A stretch of 64,000 nt of DNA from Acanthornis magna (GCA_036785705.1 JAWUZG010000028.1:992001-1056000), one strand, 5' to 3'. Positions 25,400 to 38,285 are shown, counted from the first letter of the stretch. The notes: a model not told the origin generated them from the letters alone. Made by a program: numbers and translations.

Positions 25400-27564
25400 C
25401 TCTGACCTCTCCTGTCCCTCCAGCAGCCACTGCAACCACTCTGTGGTTCCAACTTCCTACCTGGGACAGGGGAGATGTGGGAAAGGTGGGATGGCAGCTG
25501 CTGCTCACCACGCAGTGCAGAGGTGATGCTGCTGGGCACGGGGGTGTTGAAGAGCCAGGGACAGTAACTCAGGTGCTGCCAGGTGCATTTGAAGAGGTCC
25601 TGCCTGCAATGGGGTTCAAGGAAATGGAGTAATTTCTGCTCTGCCATCTCCTCCTGTGAACCTGCGGAGCAAACATTGGCTGCGTTACACAGACTGGCAC
25701 AACAATACTAAGAGCTGAGGTTTTTTTTTTTTTTTGTAAGATGCTGAAGAGTTGTAAAAAGGGGCAAAAACTCTTTTAAAGCCAGGTTGGACTTAACACT
25801 AGGGAAGGTAAACTCAAAAGTCTCAGGAAATTGATCTTAATGTCTTACTGGTTCGTATTTATTGTTGTTCTCGGTCCTGTGGGAGTGACGAAAAATGGAT
25901 TTTCATACTGCATATGCTCTGTACTGCAGTACTCTTCTATAAATTCCAGCTTGCCTATGTGCTCTGTGGTGCAAGAAATAGTTCTGTGGTAATGAGCACT
26001 ATCTGATGAGCTAGAGGGAGCTCTTAGACAAAGATATGTGCTATTTCAGCCCTGCTTTTTCTCTTCAAAACAGTAATTTTAATATCACCAACCTGTCATG
26101 ACTATTGTTTTCCAAACTTATAATAACAGTTAAAGACTTGGAATAGGTTTTCTGTGTAAGAAACTAGGTTTTGTTGAGCTTGTTTGCCTGTCTGATCTCC
26201 TGAAAAAGTTTGGCACCCTGATAGAGGAATATTTCAGCTCCCCTCACACTAAATTCCTGCTACAGTGGAAAGGCAAATAACTCAGTGTGTGCTAAAAAAA
26301 ACCAAAACATCTCATTTTTACTTCTGAAGTGGGCAGAGCTATATGTAAGGGGTGGTTTCCAGTGAGAAGCACATTGCTCATGGGATGCTCCCGAGCTCAA
26401 GTGCCTTCTCCTTAACAGCCTGACCCAAAGCTCTTTGCTGTCTGTGGGATGACACTCATTGACTTCAACAGTTTGACCCCAATTATTTCCTGCTGGATCT
26501 GTGGTTTTGTACAGAAAGAATTCTGTGTCTGTTGCCTTGAGAAGTTTGTGAAGGCTCTGTAGGTTTTCTCTTATCGCAGCTTTTCCCTGCTCTCACATCT
26601 GGGTTTGGTATAAAGGTTTTGGTGCTTCCTTGAATTTGCACTTTCCCGTGTTCAGATTATCTTTCAATAATTAGTGAAATAAACCCTGCAGCATCTCACA
26701 AGCCCAGCAGTGCTGCTCCTCACAGTTTACAGGTGAAAGAACTGAGGCACCATGAGCCAAAATTGTACATGGAAACACAGGATTTCTGTGGTGAAACCAC
26801 TGAGATCCCAAACCCTCTTGTGTTCCTGCCTTTGCTGTGTGGCTTGGATTACAGGGCTGGCAGGCTTTTAGATGCTTGCACATGTGTCAAGACTAAACTT
26901 GCAACCCTTTTCCCTTCTGATCAAGAATTTTTGCTGTTTTATTTCTGAATATCAGTAGCTCCATGACATTCAACCTTTCTGACTGCCCCATAGCTCAATG
27001 TCCATTTTGTTGAACCAGAGCAATCATGGGATGTCGCAGCTGGGTGTGATGGATTCATAGCTGTACATCTTTTACAGCGAGCTGGTACCTCCATCCAAAA
27101 ATGTTATCTCCTAAACCTGTGCTGATGGCGTTTGTAATTCGAGGCAGGATGGGTTTTAATGTGTGGAGATAATGGGGATCAAGTCTAAAAGATTCCTACA
27201 CAAAAGCAGCACTGAAATCAAGTGGAGCACAGAGACCTTTTCAGCGCAGATGAAATCAATGGCTCTTTCAGCTCCAGATGATGTCCCAGCCAGGTCTGTC
27301 TGTGCAGGAAGCTGGTGAGGCTGGGAAGACCTTCACAGGCAGAGGGTCAAGTACCTGCTTTTGTGGAGGGTCAGGAAGAACTGCCTGTGTAACTTTACCA
27401 TTGCCATGAGCTTTCTTTCTCGGGGAACAGTTTGTTCTGGGCAGGACAAAGCATCATTTCTAGGTTGAAATTTCAAAATAAATGTATTTGGGGTGAAAAA
27501 AAGGAAATTAAAAAAAGGAAGAAATAATTTAAAAAGTGCTTTGGAGCTCTTGAAAACCGCCTTA
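25400..27564. other. Intergenic, no gene seen
   Basis: The stretch contains a T15 tract at 25721-25735 and the second copy of the 56-bp repeat. It has no convincing coding frame. Confidence 0.55.
26615..26670 (+). repeat. 56-bp dispersed repeat, copy 2
   Basis: It differs from the copy at 24612-24667 by three substitutions with no gap. Flanking sequences do not align. Confidence 0.9.
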
Positions 27565-28205
27565 TTTTTCCATTCCAAGATGTTTCAAATAAACTCCATT
27601 CACCACCACGCCCTGGGCCTGACCATCCAGAGCGGTTTTTGCCCAGCAGACAGTACACCCATCCACACCATGGGAAGGCAGTTTCTCCAGGAGAATGCTG
27701 TGGGAGACTGTGGGAGACAGTGTCAAGGGCTTTACCATAGTCCAGGCAGACATCCCCAGCCTGTCCCTCACCCACTGAGTCACCTTGTCACAGGAGGAGA
27801 TGAGGTTGGCCAGGCAGGACCTGCCTTTCCAAAGCCCCTGCTGGCTGAGCCTGATGCCCTATTTGTCATTGTGTGCCATGTGATGGCTCTCAAGATGATC
27901 TTCTCCGTGACCTTCCCTGGCACTGAGGTCAGGCTGGCAGGGCTGTAGTTCCCTGGATCCTCCTGCTGGACCTTCTTGTGGATGAGTGTCACATCTGCTG
28001 ACCTCAGGTCAGCTGGGACCTCCCCAGTCAGCCAGGACTGCTGGTCAATGATGGAAGTTGTGCCAGTGAGCACTTCCACCAGCTCCCTTGGGTGGATCCC
28101 ATCCAGCCCCATAGAGCTCTGTGCATCCTCAGTGGTGTACCAGGTCCCTAACCTTTTCCCCTTGGATTTTGGGGGCTTCATTCTGCTCCCCATCCCCGTC
28201 TCCAG
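27565..28205 (-). mobile_element. CR1 LINE ORF2 remnant (reverse transcriptase), broken
   Basis: Read on the - strand, the translation carries CR1 reverse-transcriptase hallmarks in order. These are SSMGLDGIHPRELVEV, then QQSWLTGEVPADLRSADVT, then QEDPGNYSPASLTSVPGKV. After a frame change come VCLDYGKALDTVSH, the segment holding the catalytic Asp of RT motif A, and then a part resembling ..KLPSHGVDGCTVCW. At least two frameshifts separate these blocks, and the region with the (Y/F)xDD motif is absent. It is a dead fragment of the non-LTR retrotransposon polyprotein, about 640 bp of an element that is several kb when intact. Confidence 0.9.
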
Positions 28206-29689
28206 GGGAGCTTCAGCTTGAAGCGGGGGATGCTGAACCTCAGCTCTGCGAATCGAAATCACAGTTTGAAATATTTGCTCTGAACAACCTGGAGAGAGAG
28301 GCAAGGTGTGGTTTGCCCTTTCCTGTCCCACAGGTGACTGTAGCAGGATCTGCTTTCTCGGTGCTCTTTAGGAACATCAATCAGGCGCTTTGGTCTGCGG
28401 GGGAGCACAGATGAAAATGGAATTTTCTTCTTTATCTGCAGTCAAGGATGCTTCAGTTGGCAGCTGTTGCTGAAGTCAGTTCCAATCCCATCGTGCAGGA
28501 ATTTGCTGCCAGTTAATATGCACTGGGCTTGCTTTTCTTCCCAGCAGGAGCTGGACTGGTCCCCGAGGGTAAACTGACCACAGAGCCTGCAAGGCAATGT
28601 AATAGAGCAAGAAAGGGAGGGTGAGGAGATGCAGGAATGTTTTTCACACATGCATCTCATCCCGGGGGAACCTGGACATGGCAAGGATTTTCTCTTTTGT
28701 TTGTTGCTGCTGAGCCTGTTTTACCTGCCCGGGGACTGCCCCTCAGTGTGTGTTTGTGCAGGGCTCTGCATTTTAGCTCAGCATTTTGGCAGGAAATGAT
28801 GGCAGCAGCCTGGGGGCTGCTCAGCTTGTGTGGATGGCAGTGTCCACAGGAAGCCCTTCCATGGGAGGGACAGACTGTGACAACATTCCTCAGATCTTCA
28901 TCTGGAGATAAGATTTACAGGGGACAGGCTAAGATCCACCTGAAGCATAGTTCCAGATCCCCTAAGGACACAGCTATACAGCTGTATGCTCCTCCTGCTT
29001 ATTTCATGATGCATCTGGCCCTGTGGAAAGGTCAGGAGGATTCCCAGTATCACTGTAATTGTTTTCAGGCTGGTGCAGCTTTAAAACTGCTCCCCACCCC
29101 CAGATTTAATCTTCTATAAAATTCCTGGGCCTGGGATATCTGCCATTTAAAAATCCATGGCTGAAAAGTTCCTGACAATTTAATATTTTCAGGTCAGGAC
29201 AGGAGTCTTCTGAGTTGTTTGTCTGAGCTATAAATAACTTACTATACATATATATGATGTAAATAACTAATTCTGGGGAAAACTCTTAGAATGCAATCGT
29301 TGAGAGATACACGCCAAAAGTTGAGGGCTTGAAGCTACCCCAGAGATTTGAGTCCACCAGTTCAGTGGAAAACAATGAAAATTTTATGGGAATCATTTGA
29401 TATCTGGCTTAGATTCCTAAAATTTTGTGGCTACAGCATCTGCAGAGAAAGCAGATATCTGAGATCTCACAGCTGATGAAGATGAAGGCAAAATAATCAC
29501 TGGAGATATCTGCTTGAAGCTGAATAGAATCATTCTGTAAATTCCTGTTGATTGACTGTTAACTAAATTGGGATCTTAGACATGTAGATTCCATGTGTAG
29601 AGCTATAGGTAGGCACTCATATAGAGGTTCATTCTCTGGAGCTGAATTCTACCGTAAATTAATAGAAAATATAACCTGGAGAGACTGAG
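28206..29689. other. Intergenic, no gene seen
   Basis: The largest frame is 28637-29119 (+, 160 codons), with no recognisable family and no supporting splice or repeat context. I treat it as chance. Confidence 0.5.
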
Positions 29690-30015
29690 ATCAACAGTTG
29701 CTCAGCCTAATTATGAAAAGACTGAGAAGGAGTAGTTCTAGTCTTCAAACAGAGAGAGGACTGCTACCAAGAATAACTTGTTTTTCAAATCCCTGGAGGA
29801 TGTGATGAGAAATGACAGATTTTGGTTGCAACAAAGGGGATTTAAAATCAACATCACAAAAAACTTGGTAATAAAACACTGAAGAGATATTCACTGAGAA
29901 GGATGTAGAGCTGTCAACATTTGAGGTATTTGTCAACAAATATCTGCCAGAGGAGGTTTGTTTGGATTCCTTACAGTTCAGTGACTGGAAGATAAGGTCC
30001 CTTTACTATTGTAGT
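29690..30015 (+). mobile_element. Old CR1/L3-like LINE 3' relic
   Basis: The pattern AAAAGACTGAGAAGG, GTCTTCAAA, GGGGATTTAAAATCAAC, TAATAAAACACTGAAGAGAT, TTGAGGTATTTGTCAACAAA, TATCTGCCAGAGG and ATAAGGTCCCTTTACTA follows, block by block, the 3' region shared by CR1/L3-type LINEs of amniotes (..gagggtggtgaaacactgg..gaggtttttaagaacag..cacctgtcag..gaggtcccttccag). It is strongly diverged, so the match rests on block order and not on high identity. Confidence 0.5.
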
Positions 30016-33000
30016 ATAATTGAAAGACAATGTGTAAACACAACACAGATCATTTACAGAATGCCCTGGAATTGGGGATGTCACCAGACTGGGATGTTGC
30101 TCATGTGGAGGTTACTGGCTGTGCTCACATTTTCCTGGTGTGGTAGCAAGAAGAAGTAAGTGTTTCTGGAGCAATTCAAAGGCAGTTTCATTTTCAAAGG
30201 CTTCAGCTACTTGTAAAAAATGTGGTATGAGCATTTCTGCAAGCATTTTGCCTCTTAAAGAAATCCCATCCACCATTTTGAACCTCTCAACATCAAAATC
30301 AACCTTCTGCATGTCAAACAGAAGCAGCTTCTGAAGGTGCAAGAGTCTTATATCAAAACCTGTGCTCTCTGGAGCACATGGCACATTTTGTGCTCTGTAT
30401 CAAGGCTGAGAAATTGCAAAAGGCACATTATAAATGCTTGGATACTGGATTTTCCTGGCAAAAAATAGGGAGAAAAGAAATCTTCAAAGGCATTTGACAT
30501 AAAGTAGTTTAAGCCTTGTGAACTGCTGAAACAGCATGTTTGGGTAGGGCTATCTACTGTAGCTATTATAAATATCAAGCACTATATTACTGTGGCTGTG
30601 TTATCTCTGACAAGATTAAGTGCATTCCTGTCAGAGAGAATTTTCTGATAAAGATTTCATTGCCTCTTCCCCAAATACAAAATGATAAGTGACCCTGATA
30701 TTTCTCTGCTCCACTTTATCAATAAAAATTGTTCTACTCAGATTATTTCTGTTTGTCTCCTAATGAAGTGACATTTTGTGATGTGTCAGTCACTCCTGGA
30801 CTTGAGAAAGACATATGAGCTCAAACACACATCCTAGAAGTTGTAGCTGTGCACCACACACTGAAATATGCTATGCTAGGCTTTTAATCTGCTTCGCTCA
30901 GAAGGGCATAAATCACCAATTAAAAATAATTACTGAGGTGAGGGAATAGATTATTTGATGAACCAGATTGCTCGCTGTGAATCATTGCATCACTTGCTGA
31001 AACAGACACAGGATGGCATGGAGACTTGGAAGCTGATTTAGGGAGAGACACCAGCAATGTTAAATCAAAGTTACTGCTTATAGAGCAGAATTTATAGTTT
31101 GCTGGGTAGACATCCTGAGGACCACATGGGGTCCCATGAATATTAAATATTCCATGCTGCATGTCAAAAGTGCAACAGAATGGTCTCAAATATGCACAGG
31201 GACCTGAACTGAGGACAGTGCCATCATGAGCCTGTCCTCCCTCACTCATCCTAATGCATCATTTCCAGGGAATCTTGGCTGTGCTGGGGTGAGCCCTCCA
31301 CACTCAGTTGGGAGCAGCACAACAAAGGGAGTTGGAATTTCTATTCACAGGTGAGCTTGCCTAGAATAAAAGTTATCTTTTGGCATCTGTGTAGCTTGGA
31401 GAAGATCAAGATGGCTGAGGCTGCTTTCCAGGGCTTCTTGGGAAGTGTGGATCTTAAAGAATATTTTTATCAATGGAGGAGGCTTTGGGGATGCTAGAAG
31501 GAGTCAGAGGCCCAATAGGAGCTCAGAATTCCTGCCCATCCCTGGCTTGGAGTGTTATGGAACTGCTGCAGGTGGTGTCCAGCGGAGACTGAAAACAGTT
31601 CCACCCACACTGTGAGCAGACCAAGGGACATGTGAGTCCCCAGGCATGAGGGGAAGAAGGGGGAAGAGCATTTAGGAAAGCCTGAGGCTGGTGAGATTGC
31701 ATCTGATTTAGAATGTGAAATTTGCTGTCTAAACTGATAGCAAATAGAGAAGAGCCAGGAAAATGGAGAAAGGAGCTGTGTCTAGAGAGCTGACACCATG
31801 GCATGGGGGCATCACTGATTCCCTCCATCCCAACAAAGAGCCATTGCTTCTTCTCACACCCATGGCTGTTCTGGGGCACTCAGATTACCTGAGCAGCAAG
31901 ACCAGAGCCCGAGGAAGCCAATGTGAATATGCAGCAGTCAGTGCCAGTGGCTGTAAAGGATCTGCAGCTGTTTTCATAGGTGACATAGTTTTCATTGCCC
32001 ATTAAGATGTCAAGTGTGTTAAATTTATGAGGCAGTGTGTTTATTTTAATGTGCACTGTCTGCATCTCACCAGCCACATATATTTCAATCTTTAATGCAG
32101 CCATCTCGTTGGATTATAACACTCTTGCATATTTACTCACAGTCTCTCTGAATGGAGAATTGAACAGTATCTCATGGCATTTTACTAATTAAATAGATTG
32201 TGTGTTTTGCTGGCAGTGCGTTGTGAACATTAACTTCTGAAAGCTTTTTCATTTGTCATTGTCTCATTCCTTGGCATTATGATTACTGCAATTTTATATG
32301 TGATAAGACTGTACAGCAAGTTAGACTGTACATCAGAAATTCCTGCCGGCAGCAATCTGCTCCGTGAGATAGAAGTGTAATGGGATTCATAATGTTCCCT
32401 CACACTCTCTTCATCAGCATTTCCTCCCTCCTCTTGACTGGGCGTTTTATTTGTGTCTCTCCCTGTTCCATTTGGACTGTGGGGAGGGGGGCAGTGCTCT
32501 TTTTTTTGATTTTCTGCTTTAACCTTGACTGCGAAGCACTTTCTTATCAGGAAGCTGTTAGATGGGGTTTCACAAAGGCTGGGATGCTGGGGGAGCATAT
32601 GGCTGTGAATAGGATATGTGTTCCCACCGCTCCTATCAGATCCCCTGCCTCTCAGGGTGTGGTTGGAGCTGCTCCATCCCTAAACCTCCAGCTCAGTGAC
32701 AATACTCTGGCAGGGTGTGAGGCATAAAACCCCAACAGTTGAGCTCTTGCTTGCTCCCGGCACTGAGTAAAGTTTATACATCCCCATATTGCCTTTAGGT
32801 TTGGGGTTGCTGTGTTAAATTTATGAGCACAGTGGTGTTTGTACCTGTCTGGGCCCATTTTCTACTGTAGGAAAGCCATGGCCATCAGTGCGAATGGTGT
32901 TTGTATCCCCTAATTTAGGATCTCTACACTCTAAAATTTTGCTTCAACTGCATTCCAGTGTTGAATGGAAAATAGTTTATCTCTGGAAAAAGAGATGTAT

Positions 33001-36000
33001 TTTAGTCCTGATTTCAACAACTGCTGGTGAGATGCAGATTGTCCTAAATTTAGGGGTAGGTAAACTCTCAGACAGAGATGGCTGTGTGTGAGCCAGGTTC
33101 CCAGATTCCCATTTTATTCCATGAAGAACCTCTTGATGGAGACAGCAGATTGCAGAGAGTTGTTTAGGATGAGGTTAATTCTTTCTATATCTCACTAACT
33201 GGACAGGCTGGCTCTCTCTGATCTATAATGGGAGGTTACCTGCAGATGTTTCCGTGTAGACACTGGCAAGATGTGCCTGGAGGTGACAGTGCTGGATGTT
33301 CAAGCGACTGTGATGTGATGTCTGTCCAAGGGATGGCAGGGACCTTGAAAATTGCCTTCTTCAGACTCCTCATGTGAAAGAGAGCCCTTCTAGAAATGCT
33401 GTTGAAGTGAACCCAAGCTTGGAAATGTTTCTTTCTTCCTTGTTGATGCTTCCAAAGGTCAGAGCTGTCTCCTGCCTGAGCAATGAAGGGCACACAGACT
33501 GGAGATGCTGTGCTGCTGTTTCTGCAGGATTATTGTACCTTGATGCCTCTTCTCAGCACCATCTCCAGGAGCCATCGGTCTCCTCCAGGCTGATGAAGCA
33601 CATCCATCTTCCTCCCTCTCCCAGAGGCTTCATCTCCTGATGACAAAGCCTGTTCTTGTGTGGATGTGTTTTGGAGCCCCTCTAAGCACACTCTAAGCTC
33701 CTCAACACTTTTTAATGCTTGTTAGGCTCTTCTATTTCTTTAAGGTAGGGAGCTCTTGTAAGTTATACCTTTTGAATTGATTTTTTTTGCTCGGGCAAAA
33801 TAAGATCAATCAAATCATATGGCTAATAAAATTGATAAAGAACCAATAAAAGCCCGATGACACACCATCTGGCACGCTGAAGATGAATGAGAAAACCAAG
33901 CCACTGCTCAAATCTTAACCTTCCCGATCACATTAGAAGCTCATTCACACTTCATAATAGCCCAGTATTTCATTTCAGCTACTGAGATTAATGCCGAAGA
34001 ATGCATAATCAGACAATACTTCTCTGTATCTTTCCATCCAGATGCATTGAGTGGAGTCATCAAAATAAACAGATCGACTGTTTATTCCTTCCCATCGTAT
34101 TCACCAGCACTGTAACAGCAGCAACCAAAACAGAACCTCTGCAGGAGCAGGGGATCCTGCTGTTAAACAAAAGGCAGCTGGAAAGAACAGCTTTTCCAAA
34201 ACATCAGAATTACTTAGGAGGAGAACCCCTGTTGGAGCCCACAAAATTTCAGCTTGTAACTCATGGAGCCTCCTGCTGTGGAGCCATCAATAGGCTTTCG
34301 AAATTTTCACCTGGCCCTACCAAGAAGGGTGTTTGCACAGAATACGAAGCTGAGGCTCAGGTGGAGAGCTGAGGTGAGAGCACCACGGTGCAGTCAATGG
34401 AGTTCTATCTTACCAAGGGCTTTCAGGCATCGGAAAGAAACTGAAAAGCCAAATAAGGGTTATTGGAGGTCACAGCACTGAACAGTCACGTCTACAACAT
34501 TGAGTGACCTTTTAGAAACTGAACATATCCTTAATATGGATTGTGACCCTGATGCACCCTGAAAATATGGGATATTTTAACAAATATTGACAAATTGTCA
34601 GTGCAATCATACCAGACAGGGCTGGAGAGTTGACTGCATATTTAAAGTACACATTGCTGAAGGCTCCTCAGCTCCTCCTGTGCCACTGCTGACCATCCTT
34701 CTTGTAATGCAGGGTACCTTGTACACACCTGCTGAGCACTGTGAGCTGTTCACAGTCCCAGTGACAAGTGACAGCCTTTGGGCTATCACCTCAAGTCCTG
34801 ATCGGTGCTGCTGTGCCCGTGATGTGTTGGTGCAATCCATTTGCCCAGAGACAGGGCTGGAGATTGCCAGCCCACCCATGGGGCAAAGGCACATGAGCTG
34901 TGTGTTTGTGGATGTGCAGAGTGCTGTGTGGGAGCACACACGGAGCCTTTGCTCTCTGTGGCGTTACATTAAAGTTGTGTTGATGTTTACAGCACAGCTC
35001 AGGGCTCCCTAAAGAGAGATGTGCATCTCTCAGAATGCCTGTGGGTGAAAGTAATCCTGGTGTATCTTCCCCGAGGGATGATATGAATCGGGAACGATGA
35101 CATTAGGGGGAGGATTACAGCAATTGTGCTCAGTGATATTAAATGATCATTAAACCATTTATTAAGCCCCACAATAGATGGCATACTGAACCACCTGAAC
35201 CATGCAAAATATCTTAAAGAGCTGACTCACCAGGAGAACTCAGTGAGTGGTAACACATAGGGTGTAGCTCAATGCAATGATCCAAAGGAAAAGATGGGCT
35301 CATTGCTAGGAAGGTTTGTGGTTTGGAGCAGCAGCTGGCAGTGGTGAATAATCGTGAGGGAAGGGCAGTTATACAAATGGGATGATTTAAAGAACCAGCG
35401 CTTTAAATGTACCCAAATGCCAACACGTGCCCCTGGGCAGGGGAGCTGTGCCTGGAGCTGGCAGGGTGTGGGGCTGCCTCCTGGAAGGCATCGACCTGGG
35501 CAGGGGATGGGAGGTCATGGTCAATAAACAGCGTGCAATGGCTGTCTGATGTAACTGTGTGGCTCAGAGAGCTAATGGGAGCCTCAGGTGTAAATCCAGG
35601 GGAAAATGGAACAAAAGAAAGGAGGTGATATTTCTGCTGTTTGCTGTAGTGTGTTCAATGGTCAGAAATTATCTTGGACTCTGAACGAAGGTGCAATGCA
35701 GTCATTACTACTAGAATAAACACATTTTTAAAAAATTATCTGTTTTTAGGCAAAAAGCCTAATTACAAGAGGAAGGTTACTCAGAAATAGATATGTGTCT
35801 TATTCACAGACTGTAAGCACCTGTGTGGGACAAAAAATTACTGAAAGCAGAGGGCTGGGGAAATGAACAGGCAAAGAGAGTGAGATCCTGTGCCAGAACT
35901 TCAAGCTGGATGTATTCAGGGCAACAGCACAAAACTTTTTACAGGCTAGCAGCCCCGGTTATACTCCATCTAATGATTTTGTGGATTCTGCATCACTGCT

Positions 36001-36595
36001 GGATTTCTCTTGGTAAGCTTTACTCAGTTCAAGCAGAAATTATGCAGGAATTACCAGGTGAGATGTTATGCCCTGTATTACAGTGCTGTCATACTCACTG
36101 ATCCTAATGTTCCCTCCTGGCATTACAAATCTGTGAACCTAAGGAACACATGACTGAAGGGCAGCCATGGTGCAGCTGCTGCATTCCTAAGTGGAGAAAG
36201 CTATCTGGGTCACATCTTGGGGAGAGAGATTGTGCTGTGCTGGGGAGACAGGCAGAGGTGAGCAGTGACCTTTGGCTCGTTCTCAGTGACAGGAATTGCA
36301 AATACATGTTCTTTGCAAAAATACATCTTTCCCTGCCAGTCCTACGGAGCCTTGCTTCTGCAAAGGGCTGCTGCAGACTGTGCCTGGCTGGCTCTGCACG
36401 GGGCTTTGGGAGGGGTATTGGGGAATAATGCATTTTTGCAGGGCAGCATTCTTAGTGCTTGTAGTGGAAGAAGGTTTGTGCGGCCACAGAGTGAGCTGGT
36501 ACTGTTCTGCCCTATTCCAGCAACAATTCAGACCAATATTACCCATATTTATACCCATTATTATTATTACCCACTGTGCCATCCCCTGCTGCCAA
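30016..36595. other. Intergenic, no gene supported; candidate conserved stretches
   Basis: No known gene is seen. A 90-codon - strand frame (30112-30384) has protein-like composition but is unidentified. The stretches 32010-32400, 33770-33990 and 35085-35190 are free of obvious repeats and rich in homeodomain-type TAAT/ATCAATCA motifs. Confidence 0.5.
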
Positions 36596-36930
36596 CACTT
36601 CTCGTAATGCAGCCCAGGGTCCCATTGTCCTTCTTGGCTACAGGGGCACATTACCACTGACCTGACTTGTGCTCAGCTTGGTGTCCACCAGGACCCCCAG
36701 GGCTGCTTCCCCCAAGCTGCTTTCCAGTCAGCCTGCCCCCAGCTCATATAGAAGCCTGGGGATGCTCCTCCCCAGCTGCAGGACGTGGCACTTGCCTTTG
36801 CTGAGCTGCAGGATGTTCCTGTGGGCCCATTTCTCCAGTCTGCCAAGATCCCTCTGCATGGCACTGCAGCCTCTGGTGCATCAGCCACTCTTCCCAGTTC
36901 TGTTTGGTCTGCAAACTTTCTTTCTGGTCA
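36596..36930 (-). mobile_element. CR1 LINE fragment, ORF2 C-terminal region, antisense
   Basis: The + strand reads CTCGTAATGCAGCCCAGGG, CCTTCTTGGCTACAGGGGC, TTGGTGTCCACCAGGACCCC, CAGGACGTGGCACTTGCC and CCCATTTCTCCAGTCTGCC. This is the reverse complement of the stretch coding for the last part of CR1 ORF2, where LGVLVD and KANGILGCI are the usual landmarks. The - strand frames here are interrupted, so it is non-functional. The match fades after about 36930. Confidence 0.85.
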
Positions 36931-38204
36931 GTTGGCCTCAGCAGCCAAGCTGCTGCTGGACATTCTGCCACGTGAAGCCTTTGTCAGGACTTTCACCAGC
37001 GCATTGAAGGCATCGTGCCCAGGCAGCCTCAGGGCTGTGAGCCAAATGCCACATTTGGGACACCTCTGCAGAGCAGATTTGTGTGACAGCAGCCCTTTCA
37101 CTTACAATGAAGTGCCAATCAGTGGCCCAGGGCACAGGTTAGGTTTCTAGTAGAAGACTGACATCCCCTGTGCTTCATTTTTTGTCCAAAATTTCTCCTT
37201 ATCCCCGTGGGCTCTCTCCCTAGTGCACAGCTATGCCAGGAGACCATCACTTGATCTATCCCACCTTCAGTCAGAGCCACACCTTGCAGCTGATTTCAGT
37301 GAGTTAATGTGGAGTTTTCTGGTGAAGACACAGATCATGTGGGCTATTGAGTCATGTAGAGATACTAGACCAGACCCCAATAGCTCTTCATCACTCTTGG
37401 CACAGCAATAAACCCACGCTGGTAATCTCTGTCTCTTAGCAAAACTGATGCCCTCAGACGTGGGGCTGTGCTGCTCTGGAGCCTGGGTGGGCATCACTTG
37501 CTCTGGCATTTTTGCTCTGTTCGTCATGGTGTGATGCAGATGCACTCTTACATACTTTTCAGACTCACTAAATCATTGCAGTTCCCAGGAACTGATCAGG
37601 GAGTTTTGTTCTCAGGTCCCTGGAAAATTAGGACTATTACATTGTCAGATCAACAATTGGACAGGCATTTTTACAGGCAAATAATATCAGATGAGGTGGG
37701 GAGATTAAAAGGTATAACCAGTAAAAAGGACAAAGCAACAGGGATGAAAAATTATTGCAGTGCAGATTAATTGTAAAGCACTTACAGATGTAAAGTGCAA
37801 GTCATATGAGTCAGGAAGGGAAAAGAGAGTTTGATAGACAAGGAATAAAATGCAAAGTACAGGAACAATTGCAATTTCAGCTGGAAATTTATGAGGAATT
37901 ATTGCTCATAGGTAAAGAATCTGAGGCTGGAAGCTAATAAAGGAGAAGGAAAGTAAATTATTTGAAGAGGTTAAGGTTTAGGAGCAAAATCTGTGACAGT
38001 CCTTTAATATCAGCAGAGATCTGAGTGCCATTATTCCCTCGGATAACCTTGAGACCTCTGGAGCTTCTGCGAGCTACAGAATTAGACCAGCAATAGCCTG
38101 TCCTGTTCATGAAATAATTGTTCGTTCTTTCTCCATATTTCAGCAGAGGACAGAGAAAAACCCAGAGGTAGCAAATGTGAACCTGAAGGCTGAACGAATT
38201 TGAT

Positions 38205-38285
38205 GAACACTTAACTTGTGAAATGCATTGCCTTGGGCTGTCGTGGAGCTCACCACCATTGAGACAATTCATTGAAATAATGGTC
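38205..38285 (+). mobile_element. Possible old CR1/L3-like relic
   Basis: TAACTTGTGAAATGCATTGC followed by GGGCTGTCGTGGAGCTC resembles the common LINE 3' block ..taacctgtggaactcattgcc..ggatgtcgtggag. Only about 80 bases match and the divergence is high. Confidence 0.35.

Noticed and set aside
28637..29119. 160-codon + strand frame beginning with a hydrophobic stretch
   Set aside because: It could mimic a signal peptide, but the rest shows no domain and there is no supporting gene structure.
27565..36930. The two CR1 ORF2 pieces at 27.6-28.2 kb and 36.6-36.9 kb as halves of one element
   Set aside because: Both are on the - strand, where the reverse-transcriptase part should lie at higher coordinates than the C-terminal part. 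The order here is reversed, so they are separate insertions.
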